Shown: positions 39,432 to 48,515 of the stretch, piece by piece
Layout: every line of letters starts with the position of its first letter
Position numbering within the stretch: position 1 is the first letter of the stretch
Source of the DNA: JBAXTE01 sp963556065
GTDB lineage: Bacteria > Bacteroidota > Bacteroidia > Bacteroidales > WCHB1-69
DNA: 64,000 nt
Assembly (NCBI GenBank): GCA_963556065.3
Contig: CAUVYH020000027.1
Span: 248,001-312,000, forward strand
Direction of reading: 5' to 3'
Notes under the pieces: model-generated
Told to the model about the DNA's origin: nothing
What the model saw: only the letters and a program-made list of their open reading frames with translations
Database searches by the model: none
Position numbers and translations under genes: made by a program

Positions 39432-42400
39432 TTAGTTTCCCGATGCTTTAGATCCTAAAAGTGTAACTTTCCCGACATATACAAAATCTTTCCCCCTTAA
39501 ATCGTAAATTACAATTCGATAGGTAAAGGTTCCGTTTATATCCAACTTTTTCCCATCTACACGACCATCCCAGCCGTTATCGATCTGGTTTGTAGAAAAC
39601 ACTTGTTCTCCCCAACGGTCATAGATTACCATTTGATATCCCGATTCGATATACCCTACACCCAACGGTTTAAATACATCGTTTAATCCATCGCCGTTAG
39701 GAGTGAAAGAATTGGGAACAAAGAGTTCGAGATCCTGAATGATTTTAGCCAGATGTGAAACAGTATCCATGCATCCATAACGGTCTGTTACTTCTAAAAC
39801 GACGGTAAATTCACGTTCATCTCCATAATAGTGATGTGTCGGATTATCTATTGTGCTAAAGGTTCCATCACCAAATGACCATGAATATGTATCTCCGTTT
39901 GTTGATTCATTTTGAAACCTGAATTCAGGCCTTGAGGTGGATGCTATTGCCGGAACGAGTTCAAACGCTGCAATAGGTCCGGGAATATTGGTAACGGTAA
40001 CGGTTATGCTGCTTGTACATGGGCCATCGGCGACTTCTACCAGATATGTACCTGCAAACAGATTAGTAGCATGATTAACAGCACCCGATCCCTGTGGTAA
40101 CTCTATACCGTCCCAGGTAAACGTATAAACGCCGCTACCTCCGGTAGCAGTTACGGTTGCCTCGCCAATGCCTTGTGCGCAATGATCCGGAACTGTGTTT
40201 GATAGTGAAAGCGCTACCTGAGCTTCTTGTGTAATCGTAATATCTGAAGTTGCGGTACATCCGTTTGCTGTAGTTACGGTTACGGTATATGTTCCCGGTT
40301 CGGTAAAACTATTGGCGGCAGTTGTTGGCGTGGCACCGCCACTCCATGCATAAGTGTCACCGGTACCTGCCACAACGGAGATCAAAGTAGTGGTACATGT
40401 TAGCACCGTGCTTCCCCCCGGATTGTTAATTACAGCTACCGGCCGTATAGTATCTTGAATTATTGTAATGCTGTCCGTGTTTGCACACAATCCGCCATTG
40501 GTTACGGTAACCACATAAGTACCGGGAGCGGTAAAAGTATTGGTTGCTGTTGTAGTTGTGGTACCTCCACTCCAGGCATAAGTATCTCCGGTTCCGGTTG
40601 TCGCGTTTATGGATGTTGTATTGCAGTTGAGAATATTTGTTCCTGAGTTGTTTGTAATGGTTGCTATTGGATTTTCATAAACAACTACCGTCGTAGTTGC
40701 AACATTGCTGGTGTCGTGCGCATCGTAAACTATTAATGAATAGATACCGGCATTCGCGGCCGTAACATTTGCAATTGAAATGGAATGATCTGCTGTAGTT
40801 AAGGCAAATCCATCGGGTCCCGTCCATGAATAAGTGGCTCCGGCAATAGAATCTGCAGTTAGCAGCAAAGTCTGTCCTACACATAGTGGCCCGTTATTGG
40901 TTACCGGAGGCGTAAGAATTGAACAATCCGTTCCGCCGGTTCCGCCTACTTGGTTGAATGTAATATTTCCCGAACAATTTGCATAATTTGTAATCATCAC
41001 CAAATAATATTGACCGACCAATGCATTCGGAATATCCAATGTTTCCGTTGTAGAAGTGCTATATGAACAATCAACCATATTCCCAGCAGGAGCTGAATAT
41101 GGAGTTGTAGTGCAAATGGCTCCAGTTGAGGTTAAATCCGCAGTATCGCATGTGAGTGCCGGAAAAGGTCCCCAAGCGGCATAGTCAACATCTCCGCAGG
41201 AACTTGCAATATTAATGGAGAGTGATCCGGGATTTGCAATTCGCAGATAATACCACACAGGGTTGGGCTGAGTACATAAGCATCCATAATTCGGTCCCGA
41301 TTGACCGACACCTGCATTTACATTAGCCGGGAAATTATAAGTGGTACCAGTACAAAACGGATCCGATCCGGTGCAAAACGCATTCGGCTCAAGTACAATA
41401 GAACTCACACACAAATCGAAAGTAGAGGTTTGACCCGTTGTTGAAGTATAGGTAAAAACCCTTATATAATAGGTGTCTCCAATAACCAATCCATGTGCTT
41501 GTGCCGAATTATTGCTGCTGCACAAGATGTTGGTAGGGGAGGTGCAAGAACCGCTAAATACGGAAAAATACATATCCGTGGAAGAACCCGCTACATTTGA
41601 TAAAGAAACGGTATGAGTGGTATCCGTAGCAACAAATTTATACCAAACATCATCATCTGCAGTCCCGGAACATGAGTTTGCCTGAGGCGAAGCAGAAGCA
41701 CAAGTAACGCTTCCCGAAGTATAAGAAGTGCATGTGCTTGTAGGGTTTACCGTTAATAATACAGCGTTTTCACATTCATCATTTACCGGAGCGGAACTGG
41801 TGTATAAAATTGACGAAGAGTATTCGCTGCTACCGCTGCTTGTGCATATAATTACCCTGCGATAATAAATTCCAGGGGTTGTTGCCGTGTAAGTGTCTCC
41901 CGTGGCTCCGGCAATATCCGTCCACGGTGCGGATCCGGTTGGAGAAGACTGCCATTGATAAACAAGACCTGATGCAACAGTTGATCCGGTAATACTTAAC
42001 ACACCACCCGAACAATCGGCTGTTGGAACCGAAGCCGTGGTTCCACCGGTAGGCATCCCCGAACAAGGCGGCGCAAGCGTGATATTCACATAATAGTCTT
42101 CCGTTTCGCCCCATGTGTACGTGCCACATGGAGAAGAAGAAGAAGATTCCACACAAACCACCCGCATTAAAGTATTGCCGATGGTTGCAGAGAGTGGAAT
42201 TGTAATATTAACAGTCGTTGTGTTTGGCAAAGTCGGATTGGCATAAGCAAAAATTGAATAGGACTCATTTGCATCCGTAAAATCGCCATCATGATTAAAA
42301 TCGAAATAAACATCCACCCGATGACTGTATGCCGACCCACCAATGACACAAGAGAATGGAACGGACGACCCTTGCTGTATAGCAGGAAGAGGCACCGTAG

Positions 42401-43565
42401 AAGATCTCCAGTCGCTATACATACCAGCTGTACCAACAGCAATTCCCTGGGTCCCGGTTAAGGAAACCGTTGCCGAAGTATTATTTATGGTTCCAAAAGT
42501 AATATTTGAAATATCCATATCACTGGTGCTTGTGGCGCTCGAAGTACAATAACAACTTGTTGGAATATTCATCAATATATTTAATGATGTGGAATATTCC
42601 GTTAGATTGCCATTGGTACATGTTACAAAACAACGATAATAAGTTGCTGTTGTTTGTGTTACAGAACAAGTAGCCGAAGTAGCTCCGGAAATATTTGTCC
42701 AGGCCGTCCCATCAGGAGAAGACTGCCATTGATAGGTCATTCCCGAATAAGTAGATGTGTTTGATAAAGATAAAACAAAAATGGCATCCGAACATACCGG
42801 ATTTGAAGAAGAAAGCGTGTTTCCGGGAGTCGGCATACCAGTGCAAGCTGGAGGTGGAGTCCATGTATAAGTTTGTCCGCTTGCAGGGTAAACACCGGAT
42901 GACCAAGACATGGTAGCGGAGTTTGTAGTTCCGGCGGTTGTAGCAGACCAGCTTGTAGTTGATGTGCGGTTATTAAAATCGGTTACCGCATCTCCCGTAA
43001 TACCTACTTGCCGGGTATAGGATGTGGACTGTGTAGAAGGTCCATATACAATTTGAACAATATTGCTTGTTTCGTATAACTTAATTTGAGCATTTAGTGT
43101 TTCTGTTGTTGCACTGTAATATATGTACCAATTGGGATATTGAATTGTCAACACCCTGTTTGGTGCAGTGCCCGACACTAGGTAGGTTACATCCGCATTT
43201 GTTTTTCCATCTCCTCCGGCAAAGGCGATAGCATTTGGAACGGAAGACAACGGAGATGTGGATGTTGTAGTTCCTCCAAGAATAATGTAGCCGTTTGATT
43301 CCGCAGCGAACTGAGTATATGCCACCCCATGATAAGTGAAAGTAAATCCGATGTTTGTCAGCGAAGACACATTGTCATCTATAGATCCTGCAAGAATTGT
43401 TGTTCCGGAGATAGCATTATATGTCTCCGATGTTTCAGCAAAAGAATAAGTGGAAACATTTTGTCCCTGTACATGCGTTTTTGCACTAATCAGCATTATG
43501 GCGATAAATGCAAAAAAAATCACAATTGTTTTTTCCGATAAACGGGTTGTTCCTTTAATTTTCAT
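39432..43565 (-). CDS. T9SS multidomain surface protein with GEVED, PPC-like, PKD and CHU_C domains
   Basis: 1377 aa. Signal peptide (to about 35), an N-terminal beta domain (about 36-230; SNGYIILGG, LTIQYPNW, ETSNIVQIVYG) also found in the gene at 58913, Ig-like (240-330), a GEVED domain (about 410-490; VYFDFNHDGDFTDANE and WGETEDYYVNI), another Ig-like unit, a domain starting NDECENAVLL (about 590-720), a related cysteine-rich domain (722-883), Ig-like repeats with GDTYAWSGG, a SprB-like unit, PKD (YSWSFGDG) and CHU_C (NSFTPNGDGLNDVFKP, YDRWGE, GWDGR). CHU_C marks type B T9SS export and surface attachment. No catalytic residues are apparent; adhesion or motility is inferred. Full-match promoter upstream, strong terminator downstream. 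Confidence 0.88.
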   Translation of the reverse strand: MKIKGTTRLSEKTIVIFFAFIAIMLISAKTHVQGQNVSTYSFAETSETYNAISGTTILAGSIDDNVSSLTNIGFTFTYHGVAYTQFAAESNGYIILGGTTTSTSPLSSVPNAIAFAGGDGKTNADVTYLVSGTAPNRVLTIQYPNWYIYYSATTETLNAQIKLYETSNIVQIVYGPSTQSTSYTRQVGITGDAVTDFNNRTSTTSWSATTAGTTNSATMSWSSGVYPASGQTYTWTPPPACTGMPTPGNTLSSSNPVCSDAIFVLSLSNTSTYSGMTYQWQSSPDGTAWTNISGATSATCSVTQTTATYYRCFVTCTNGNLTEYSTSLNILMNIPTSCYCTSSATSTSDMDISNITFGTINNTSATVSLTGTQGIAVGTAGMYSDWRSSTVPLPAIQQGSSVPFSCVIGGSAYSHRVDVYFDFNHDGDFTDANESYSIFAYANPTLPNTTTVNITIPLSATIGNTLMRVVCVESSSSSPCGTYTWGETEDYYVNITLAPPCSGMPTGGTTASVPTADCSGGVLSITGSTVASGLVYQWQSSPTGSAPWTDIAGATGDTYTATTPGIYYRRVIICTSSGSSEYSSSILYTSSAPVNDECENAVLLTVNPTSTCTSYTSGSVTCASASPQANSCSGTADDDVWYKFVATDTTHTVSLSNVAGSSTDMYFSVFSGSCTSPTNILCSSNNSAQAHGLVIGDTYYIRVFTYTSTTGQTSTFDLCVSSIVLEPNAFCTGSDPFCTGTTYNFPANVNAGVGQSGPNYGCLCTQPNPVWYYLRIANPGSLSINIASSCGDVDYAAWGPFPALTCDTADLTSTGAICTTTPYSAPAGNMVDCSYSTSTTETLDIPNALVGQYYLVMITNYANCSGNITFNQVGGTGGTDCSILTPPVTNNGPLCVGQTLLLTADSIAGATYSWTGPDGFALTTADHSISIANVTAANAGIYSLIVYDAHDTSNVATTTVVVYENPIATITNNSGTNILNCNTTSINATTGTGDTYAWSGGTTTTTATNTFTAPGTYVVTVTNGGLCANTDSITIIQDTIRPVAVINNPGGSTVLTCTTTLISVVAGTGDTYAWSGGATPTTAANSFTEPGTYTVTVTTANGCTATSDITITQEAQVALSLSNTVPDHCAQGIGEATVTATGGSGVYTFTWDGIELPQGSGAVNHATNLFAGTYLVEVADGPCTSSITVTVTNIPGPIAAFELVPAIASTSRPEFRFQNESTNGDTYSWSFGDGTFSTIDNPTHHYYGDEREFTVVLEVTDRYGCMDTVSHLAKIIQDLELFVPNSFTPNGDGLNDVFKPLGVGYIESGYQMVIYDRWGEQVFSTNQIDNGWDGRVDGKKLDINGTFTYRIVIYDLRGKDFVYVGKVTLLGSKASGN

Positions 43566-43582
43566 ATTATAATTTTATGTGG

Positions 43583-43613
43583 CAAAGTTACATTAAAATA
43601 TATTTACTTCAAA
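43583..43613 (-). promoter_or_regulatory. promoter of the GEVED/CHU_C gene
   Basis: On the minus strand TTTG (43613-43610) and TAACTTTG (43590-43583) are 19 bp apart, a full Bacteroidota consensus promoter, ending 17 bp before the ATG at 43565. Confidence 0.8.
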
Positions 43614-43954
43614 GACCTAAAATAACCAAACAATGAGACACGGGTAATTATTGTTTTGATGTCTGGTATTAATAAAAAAAAGCGGGTTTCTTCTTGTTGA
43701 AATAGCGTAATTTAATAATTTTTAGCCACTCAAAATCCGGTGTTTTTTATTTCTATTAATTAATTTAAGTAAATCTCTTTGTTATAGATTGTTTTCGTCT
43801 AAAATATAATTCTAAAATTGTCTAAATAATTGCTGTAAAATTTTAGATTTAGGCAATTGTTTTTTTATGTTTGAGCCTTTTACATTCCTTGGTATCCAGA
43901 TCATGCATCGCTTTAATACTTAAAACTCACAAGAAAATGATCTGTTTATATGAA

Positions 43955-43986
43955 TTTGCATGATAAGTAAAAAAATAGTAGTTTTG
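43955..43986 (+). promoter_or_regulatory. hpt promoter
   Basis: TTTG at 43955-43958 and TAGTTTTG at 43979-43986 with a 20-bp gap. Transcription would start near 43992, which rules out the upstream in-frame ATG at 43960 as start codon. The remaining spacer back to 43614 is AT-rich with no gene. Confidence 0.75.
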
Positions 43987-44004
43987 CAAAAAGAAACAAG
44001 AAAA

Positions 44005-44550
44005 ATGGATAAGATTTCAATCAAGGACAAAACTTTTGTCAAATACATTACTGCACACGAAATAGACAAAGCTGTTACAGATCTTGCTCAAAAGATCAAC
44101 AGTGATTATAAAGGCAAAACTCCAATCTTTTTGGTTGTTCTTAATGGAGCTATTCTTTTTGCTTCCGACTTACTTAAAAAGCTTACGATTCAGTGTGAAG
44201 TCAGTTGCATAAAAGTTTCTTCGTACGAAGGAGGGTTAACCTCTACAAATAAGGTGAAATCATTAATCGGGCTTAATACGGATATTAATAACCGTGATCT
44301 CATTATTATTGAAGACATCGTTGATACCGGGCTTACCATCTCATCTTTAATGAAACAATTAAACGAATCGAATCCATCAAGCATCAAAGTGGCAACCCTT
44401 ACATTTAAAAAAGAGGCTTACAAATCAGATACTCCCATTGATTATATTGCAATGGAAATTCCCAATAAATTTATCGTCGGTTATGGCTTGGATTATGATG
44501 AGCTAGGCAGAAATTTACCCGACATTTATCAATTATTTGATCAGGAATAA
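44005..44550 (+). CDS. hpt: hypoxanthine phosphoribosyltransferase
   Basis: A purine-salvage enzyme that makes IMP (and usually GMP) from the base and PRPP. Starting at the ATG at 44005 gives 181 aa, the usual family length; a longer reading from 43960 would begin inside the promoter. The PRPP-binding motif LIIIEDIVDTGLT is near residue 100-112, the flexible-loop SSYEGG precedes it, and the C-terminal YGLDYDELGRNLPDIY is characteristic. It lies 51 bp before the double adenylate kinase; hpt-adk-obgE is the order I know from other Bacteroidota such as Porphyromonas. Confidence 0.95.
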   Translation: MDKISIKDKTFVKYITAHEIDKAVTDLAQKINSDYKGKTPIFLVVLNGAILFASDLLKKLTIQCEVSCIKVSSYEGGLTSTNKVKSLIGLNTDINNRDLIIIEDIVDTGLTISSLMKQLNESNPSSIKVATLTFKKEAYKSDTPIDYIAMEIPNKFIVGYGLDYDELGRNLPDIYQLFDQE

Positions 44551-44601
44551 ACAAAATTATACTGCCGGCGTTAACTTTATCCGCAACTTAAAAATACGCA
44601 C

Positions 44602-45771
44602 ATGTTAAATATTGCATTATTTGGTGCACCCGGAGCAGGAAAAGGAACTCAATCGAAAAAAATTATTGACAAATACAATTTGGTATATCTGTCAACAGGT
44701 GAAATTTTACGTCGTGAAATTGAGCGTGATACTGAGATTGGAAACAAGGCAAAAAGCATTATTGCCCGAGGCGAACTTGTTCCCGACGATCTGATCGTTC
44801 AAATTATTGAAGATAACATAAAGACGAATCCCGATGCCAACGGATTTCTTTTCGACGGATTTCCACGAACAATGGTTCAAGCCTATATTTTAGAAGGATT
44901 ACTCATGAAACTCAACACCGAGTTGTCCTGCATGATTAGTTTGGAAGTTCCACGTGATCAATTAAAAGAAAGACTCTTGTTACGAGCTGAATCTTCTAAT
45001 AGAATGGACGACACCGAAGCGGTAATCGATTTCCGGCTTAAAGAGTATGACGAAAAGACCACTCCTGTTGCTAAATTTTATCAGGAAAAAAACATCTACT
45101 ACGAGATTAATGGCGTTGGTGAACTTGATGCTGTTTTTGGACGCATTAATCACGCAATTGAAACGGCACTGAAAGAAACGCTTCTCAACGTTGTTCTTAT
45201 CGGTCGCCCCGGAGGAGGAAAAGGCTCTCAAGGACATTTGTTAGCAAAAAAGTTCAACTTAGTTTATATATCCACCGGGCATCTGTTGCGCAATGAAATC
45301 AAAAACAAAACGGAACTTGGAGAAAAAGTAGCTCCGTACCTCGAAACGGGACTCAATGTTCCCGATGAGATTATTATTCACATGCTGGAGGATGAGATCA
45401 AACTTCATCCATCGGCAAAAGGTTTTATTTTTAAAGGATTTCCACGCACTATTGTTCAGGCCTATATCCTCGACGGGATGTTGCTACGAATGAAAACTTC
45501 GGTTTCCATTGCTATCAATTTGGATGTACCCATGCTTGAATGTTTTAAACGTCTTTCGGCTCGATCTAAAACAGACAAAAAAAGAGCATACGACTTTAAT
45601 ACCGATTTAATTATTCGACGGATGGAAGAATACGAAACTCAAACAAAGCCGGTAACCGAGTACTACAAAAAACAGCGCAAATTCACTACCGTTAGCGGTT
45701 TGGGAGAGAAATTAGAAATTAACGAATACTTATCGACCGTAATTGAAAAATGGTTTAAAAAAATAAGATAG
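44602..45771 (+). CDS. double adenylate kinase fusion (active-looking N module, degenerate C module)
   Basis: 389 aa made of two adenylate-kinase domains in tandem, about residues 1-193 and 194-389; normal Adk is about 190-215 aa. Module 1 has P-loop GAPGAGKGT, NMP-lid STGEILR, D85 in FDGFPRT and a LID segment NRMDDTEAVIDFRL with the expected Arg and Asp residues, so it should convert ATP+AMP to 2 ADP. Module 2 keeps P-loop GRPGGGKGS but has His for the acidic residue of the STG(D/E) motif (STGHLLR), Lys278 for Asp in FKGFPRT, and a LID segment KRAYDFNTDLIIRR without the Asp pair. The residues lost are those that hold Mg2+-bound water in E. coli Adk (D33, D84). Module 2 is probably inactive and structural or regulatory. 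Same strand and close spacing imply co-transcription with hpt and the next adk. Confidence 0.9.
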   Translation: MLNIALFGAPGAGKGTQSKKIIDKYNLVYLSTGEILRREIERDTEIGNKAKSIIARGELVPDDLIVQIIEDNIKTNPDANGFLFDGFPRTMVQAYILEGLLMKLNTELSCMISLEVPRDQLKERLLLRAESSNRMDDTEAVIDFRLKEYDEKTTPVAKFYQEKNIYYEINGVGELDAVFGRINHAIETALKETLLNVVLIGRPGGGKGSQGHLLAKKFNLVYISTGHLLRNEIKNKTELGEKVAPYLETGLNVPDEIIIHMLEDEIKLHPSAKGFIFKGFPRTIVQAYILDGMLLRMKTSVSIAINLDVPMLECFKRLSARSKTDKKRAYDFNTDLIIRRMEEYETQTKPVTEYYKKQRKFTTVSGLGEKLEINEYLSTVIEKWFKKIR

Positions 45772-45824
45772 TACTGAGGTACTGTTGATCATTTATTAGA
45801 CTTCGGAAATTAAACGATTAATTT

Positions 45825-46409
45825 ATGATAAATATAGTCATGTTAGGCCCTCCATGCAGTGGAAAAGGCACCCATTCTCATCTCATCAGCAATTATTTTC
45901 ATCTTACCCATATTTCCACAGGAGAACTTTTTAGATCCGAAATTGAAAAAGAAAGTCCGATTGGAATTATGGCAAAGCAGCTTATTGATTGTGGGAATTT
46001 TATTCCCGACAGCATCACTATGAAAATTCTATACCAACACATAACGAAAATACCCTCCCCTGCAGGCTATCTTTTTGACGGTTTTCCCCGCACGCTGGCA
46101 CAAGCCGAAATATTCACAAAATATCTCGAAAAACATAATCGGTCCATTGATATTGCCTTTTACCTATACGCTCCCGAAGAAGTGCTGATGGCCCGGATGT
46201 ATAAGCGCGCAATTATTGACAATCGGGCTGATGACAACGACGAAGTCTTTAATACACGCATATTAAACTACTACAAGCACACGCATATACTTACCGAATT
46301 CTTTCTGGCTCAGGGAAAATTAGCTTCCATTAATACAAACAATGCAATAGAGGAAGTTTCCAAACAAATTTTCGGACTAATTGATGAGATAAAGCAGGGA
46401 AAAAAGTAG
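45825..46409 (+). CDS. adenylate kinase (third, single-domain module)
   Basis: 194 aa with P-loop GPPCSGKGT, STGELFR, FDGFPRT and NRADDNDEVFNTRI, so the phosphate-binding, Mg-binding and LID residues all look intact. It starts 53 bp after the double-domain gene and is clearly a paralogue of its modules. Together the two genes give three kinase modules where one adk is usual. Which is the main cellular enzyme cannot be told from sequence, so I withhold the symbol. Confidence 0.9.
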   Translation: MINIVMLGPPCSGKGTHSHLISNYFHLTHISTGELFRSEIEKESPIGIMAKQLIDCGNFIPDSITMKILYQHITKIPSPAGYLFDGFPRTLAQAEIFTKYLEKHNRSIDIAFYLYAPEEVLMARMYKRAIIDNRADDNDEVFNTRILNYYKHTHILTEFFLAQGKLASINTNNAIEEVSKQIFGLIDEIKQGKK

Positions 46410-46417
46410 TACCTTTG
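46410..46417 (+). promoter_or_regulatory. possible promoter -7 box for obgE
   Basis: TACCTTTG overlaps the stop region of the third adenylate kinase gene. No -33 TTTG at the expected distance, and the leader to obgE would be about 290 nt and include the interspersed element. Confidence 0.3.
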
Positions 46418-46429
46418 TGCGGCAGTTAG

Positions 46430-46625
46430 AAAGTCGAAAGTCTATAAAGTCCATAAAGTTCGTAAAGTCTAAAGTTCGTAAAGTCTATAAAGTTGAAAGT
46501 AAATAAAGTCTATAAAGCTTCGAAAAATCAAAAATCTGCGATTTTTGTAATTTTTCGTGAGTCCTCGCAAAACTATGATCCGCCAGCTGGCGGACTGGTT
46601 TTGCGGGATTGAAAGTTAATAAAGT
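46430..46625. repeat. interspersed palindromic intergenic element, variant copy
   Basis: A run of TAAAGTC(T/C)ATAAAGT-like direct repeats (46436-46520) leads into a diverged version of the two-hairpin core. The first hairpin has AAAAATC/GATTTTT arms. The second has CCTCGCAAAAC / GGTTTTGCGGG arms around GATCCGCCAGCTGGCGGA (46578-46595). It fills the spacer between the third adenylate kinase and obgE. Confidence 0.7.
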
Positions 46626-46702
46626 TAAAAGCTCACCTCGTAATAAACATAGCCGTATATTATTGATTTTCAGTTTAATATCATAAAAAAAGCAAGGTTA
46701 AA

Positions 46703-47698
46703 ATGTCGAATTCAAATTTTATCGATTACGTAAAGATATTTCTTCGTTCGGGCAACGGTGGTGGCGGTTCCGCTCACTTATCACGTCTTTCGGGCAACCC
46801 GAAAGCAGGTCCCGATGGCGGTGATGGCGGCAGGGGCGGGCATATTATTCTGGTTGGCAACTCCCAGCTTTGGACGCTGTTACACTTAAAATACACGAAA
46901 CATATTATGGCCACCGATGGAAGAAACGGCAGTAAAGATCAATGCTCGGGAGCCATGGGCGAAGATGTTTACGTACAAGTTCCCATCGGCACGGTGATTA
47001 AAGATGCCGAAACCGGTGAAATAGAAGGTGAAATTACCGAAGATAAGCAAGAACTATTGCTCATGAAAGGCGGACGCGGAGGACAAGGGAACCAGCACTT
47101 TAAAACAGCTACCCGCCAAACCCCTCGTTTTGCTCAACCCGGAGAAGAAGGCACCGAAGGCTGGAAAATCCTGGAACTGAAATTACTTGCAGATATCGGG
47201 CTGGTTGGATTTCCAAATGCCGGCAAATCAACTTTGATTTCGGTAATCTCCAATGCACGTCCCGAAATTGCCGATTACCCTTTTACCACGTTAGTTCCTA
47301 ATTTGGGCATGGTAAAATATCGCGATTTCAGATCTTTTGTCATTGCCGATATCCCGGGAATTATTGAAGGTGCTGCCGAAGGCAAAGGCCTCGGAGTGAG
47401 ATTTCTACGTCATATCGAGCGAAACTCCACCCTCCTCTTTATGATTCCGGCAAATTCGGAGTCGATAAAAAAAGAGTACAAGATTTTACTCAACGAACTC
47501 AAAAAATACAACCCGGAACTTCTTGACAAAAGAAGAATTGTTGCCATTTCCAAATGCGACATCCTGAGCGAATCCGAGCTTAAAGCAATTGCAAAAAAGC
47601 TCCCGACAGACGCTCCTACCATTATGATATCCTCGCATACGCAAAAGAATCTAATGGAACTCAAAGACTTAATTTGGGCTACGATAAATAAAGAGTAG
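46703..47698 (+). CDS. obgE: Obg/CgtA family ribosome-assembly GTPase
   Basis: 331 aa. The N-terminal glycine-rich Obg fold (residues 1-160; FLRSGNGGGGSAHLSR, GGDGGRGGHI, GGRGGQGNQHF) precedes a G domain with P-loop GFPNAGKST (about 168-176), switch I YPFTTLVPNLG, DIPGIIEGAAEGKGLG and SKCD in place of NKxD. It lacks the optional C-terminal OCT domain. The role is late 50S subunit maturation and stress signalling. The stop at 47698 directly abuts the ATG of the PAP2 gene. Confidence 0.96.
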   Translation: MSNSNFIDYVKIFLRSGNGGGGSAHLSRLSGNPKAGPDGGDGGRGGHIILVGNSQLWTLLHLKYTKHIMATDGRNGSKDQCSGAMGEDVYVQVPIGTVIKDAETGEIEGEITEDKQELLLMKGGRGGQGNQHFKTATRQTPRFAQPGEEGTEGWKILELKLLADIGLVGFPNAGKSTLISVISNARPEIADYPFTTLVPNLGMVKYRDFRSFVIADIPGIIEGAAEGKGLGVRFLRHIERNSTLLFMIPANSESIKKEYKILLNELKKYNPELLDKRRIVAISKCDILSESELKAIAKKLPTDAPTIMISSHTQKNLMELKDLIWATINKE

Positions 47699-48290
47699 AT
47701 GTTTCAGCAAATTGAGTCATTAGATCAACAGTTATTTCTTCGGCTCAACGGATTTCACTGTCCGTGGGGTGACGAAATGATGTGGATTATTTCCTCTAAA
47801 TGGCTTTGGATTCCACTTTATTTGTTTATTCTATATCAACTTTTTAAAACCTATAAAAAAGAGTTTTTGCGAATTCTCGCTTTAATTATCATCGTTATAG
47901 GTCTCAGCGACTGGGTAAGTTCCGGAATTATCAAAAATTCCGTTAAACGATATCGCCCAAGTCACAACACCGAACTGGCCGCTCAGGTGCATGTGTACCG
48001 ATATGCCGATGGCAGCGAATATCGTGGGGGGAATGTATGGTTTTGTCTCGTCGCATGCCGCAAACTGTTTTGCCATTGCCACCCTTGCTTTTTTATTTCT
48101 TCGACGGAAATCAAAACATTGGGGCTGGCTGTTTTTATGGGCAACCGTAGTTGCATACAGTAGAATTTATCTGGGCGTACACTATCCTTTGGATATCCTT
48201 GGCGGAGCGATGGTGGGAATTGCGGTAACCCTGACGATTTATTTTGGAAGTCTGAAGATTGGTTTTATTAAAGCATCGAAAGATTGTTAA
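47699..48290 (+). pseudogene. PAP2-family membrane phosphatase, broken by a 1-nt insertion in a G run
   Basis: The first frame encodes an N-terminal helix region (WLWIPLYLFILYQLF, LALIIIVIGLSDWV) and PAP2 motif 1 (KNSVKRYRP). It then reads into a meaningless tail after a GGGGGG run near 48027-48033. The +1 frame continues with motif 2 (YGFVSSHAAN) and motif 3 (SRIYLGVHYPLDILGG), then ends at 48290. Removing one G restores a continuous protein of about 197 aa with RGGMYGF at the join. All three catalytic motifs of lipid phosphatase/undecaprenyl-pyrophosphate-phosphatase-like PAP2 enzymes are then present. A homopolymer sequencing error is a real possibility; otherwise the gene is inactivated or phase-variable. 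It is in an operon with obgE. Confidence 0.85.
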
Positions 48291-48294
48291 TAGT

Positions 48295-48515
48295 TGATAG
48301 GCTGATAAGTTGATGGGTTGATAAGTTTATCGCGAAGCGAGTCTAACGCGTCCCGAATTTTAAAAAATCTATGATTTTTGTAAAAATTCGTGGATCCTCG
48401 AAAAACGACGATCCGCCAGGCCTGTACTGAGCCTGCCGAAGTATGGCGGACTGTTTTTCGGGAAAGCGTGATGGGTTTCCCTATCAACTGTATAAACTAA
48501 TAAACCTATAAACAA
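48295..48515. repeat. interspersed palindromic intergenic element, copy with internal insertion
   Basis: Closely matches the element at 8707-8925: the same left flank (GATAAGTTGATGGGTTGATAAG), the same two-hairpin core between TCCCGAA (48353) and TTCGGGA (about 48456), and the same right flank (AAGCGTGATGGGTTTCCC). The loop of the second hairpin carries an extra segment containing CTGAGCCTGCCGAAG, a motif that also occurs near 54894-54910. Confidence 0.75.

Noticed and set aside
48027..48033. Programmed ribosomal frameshift in the PAP2 gene
   Set aside because: The run is G6 without a slippery A/T heptamer or a downstream stem I can see; a homopolymer indel explains it more simply.
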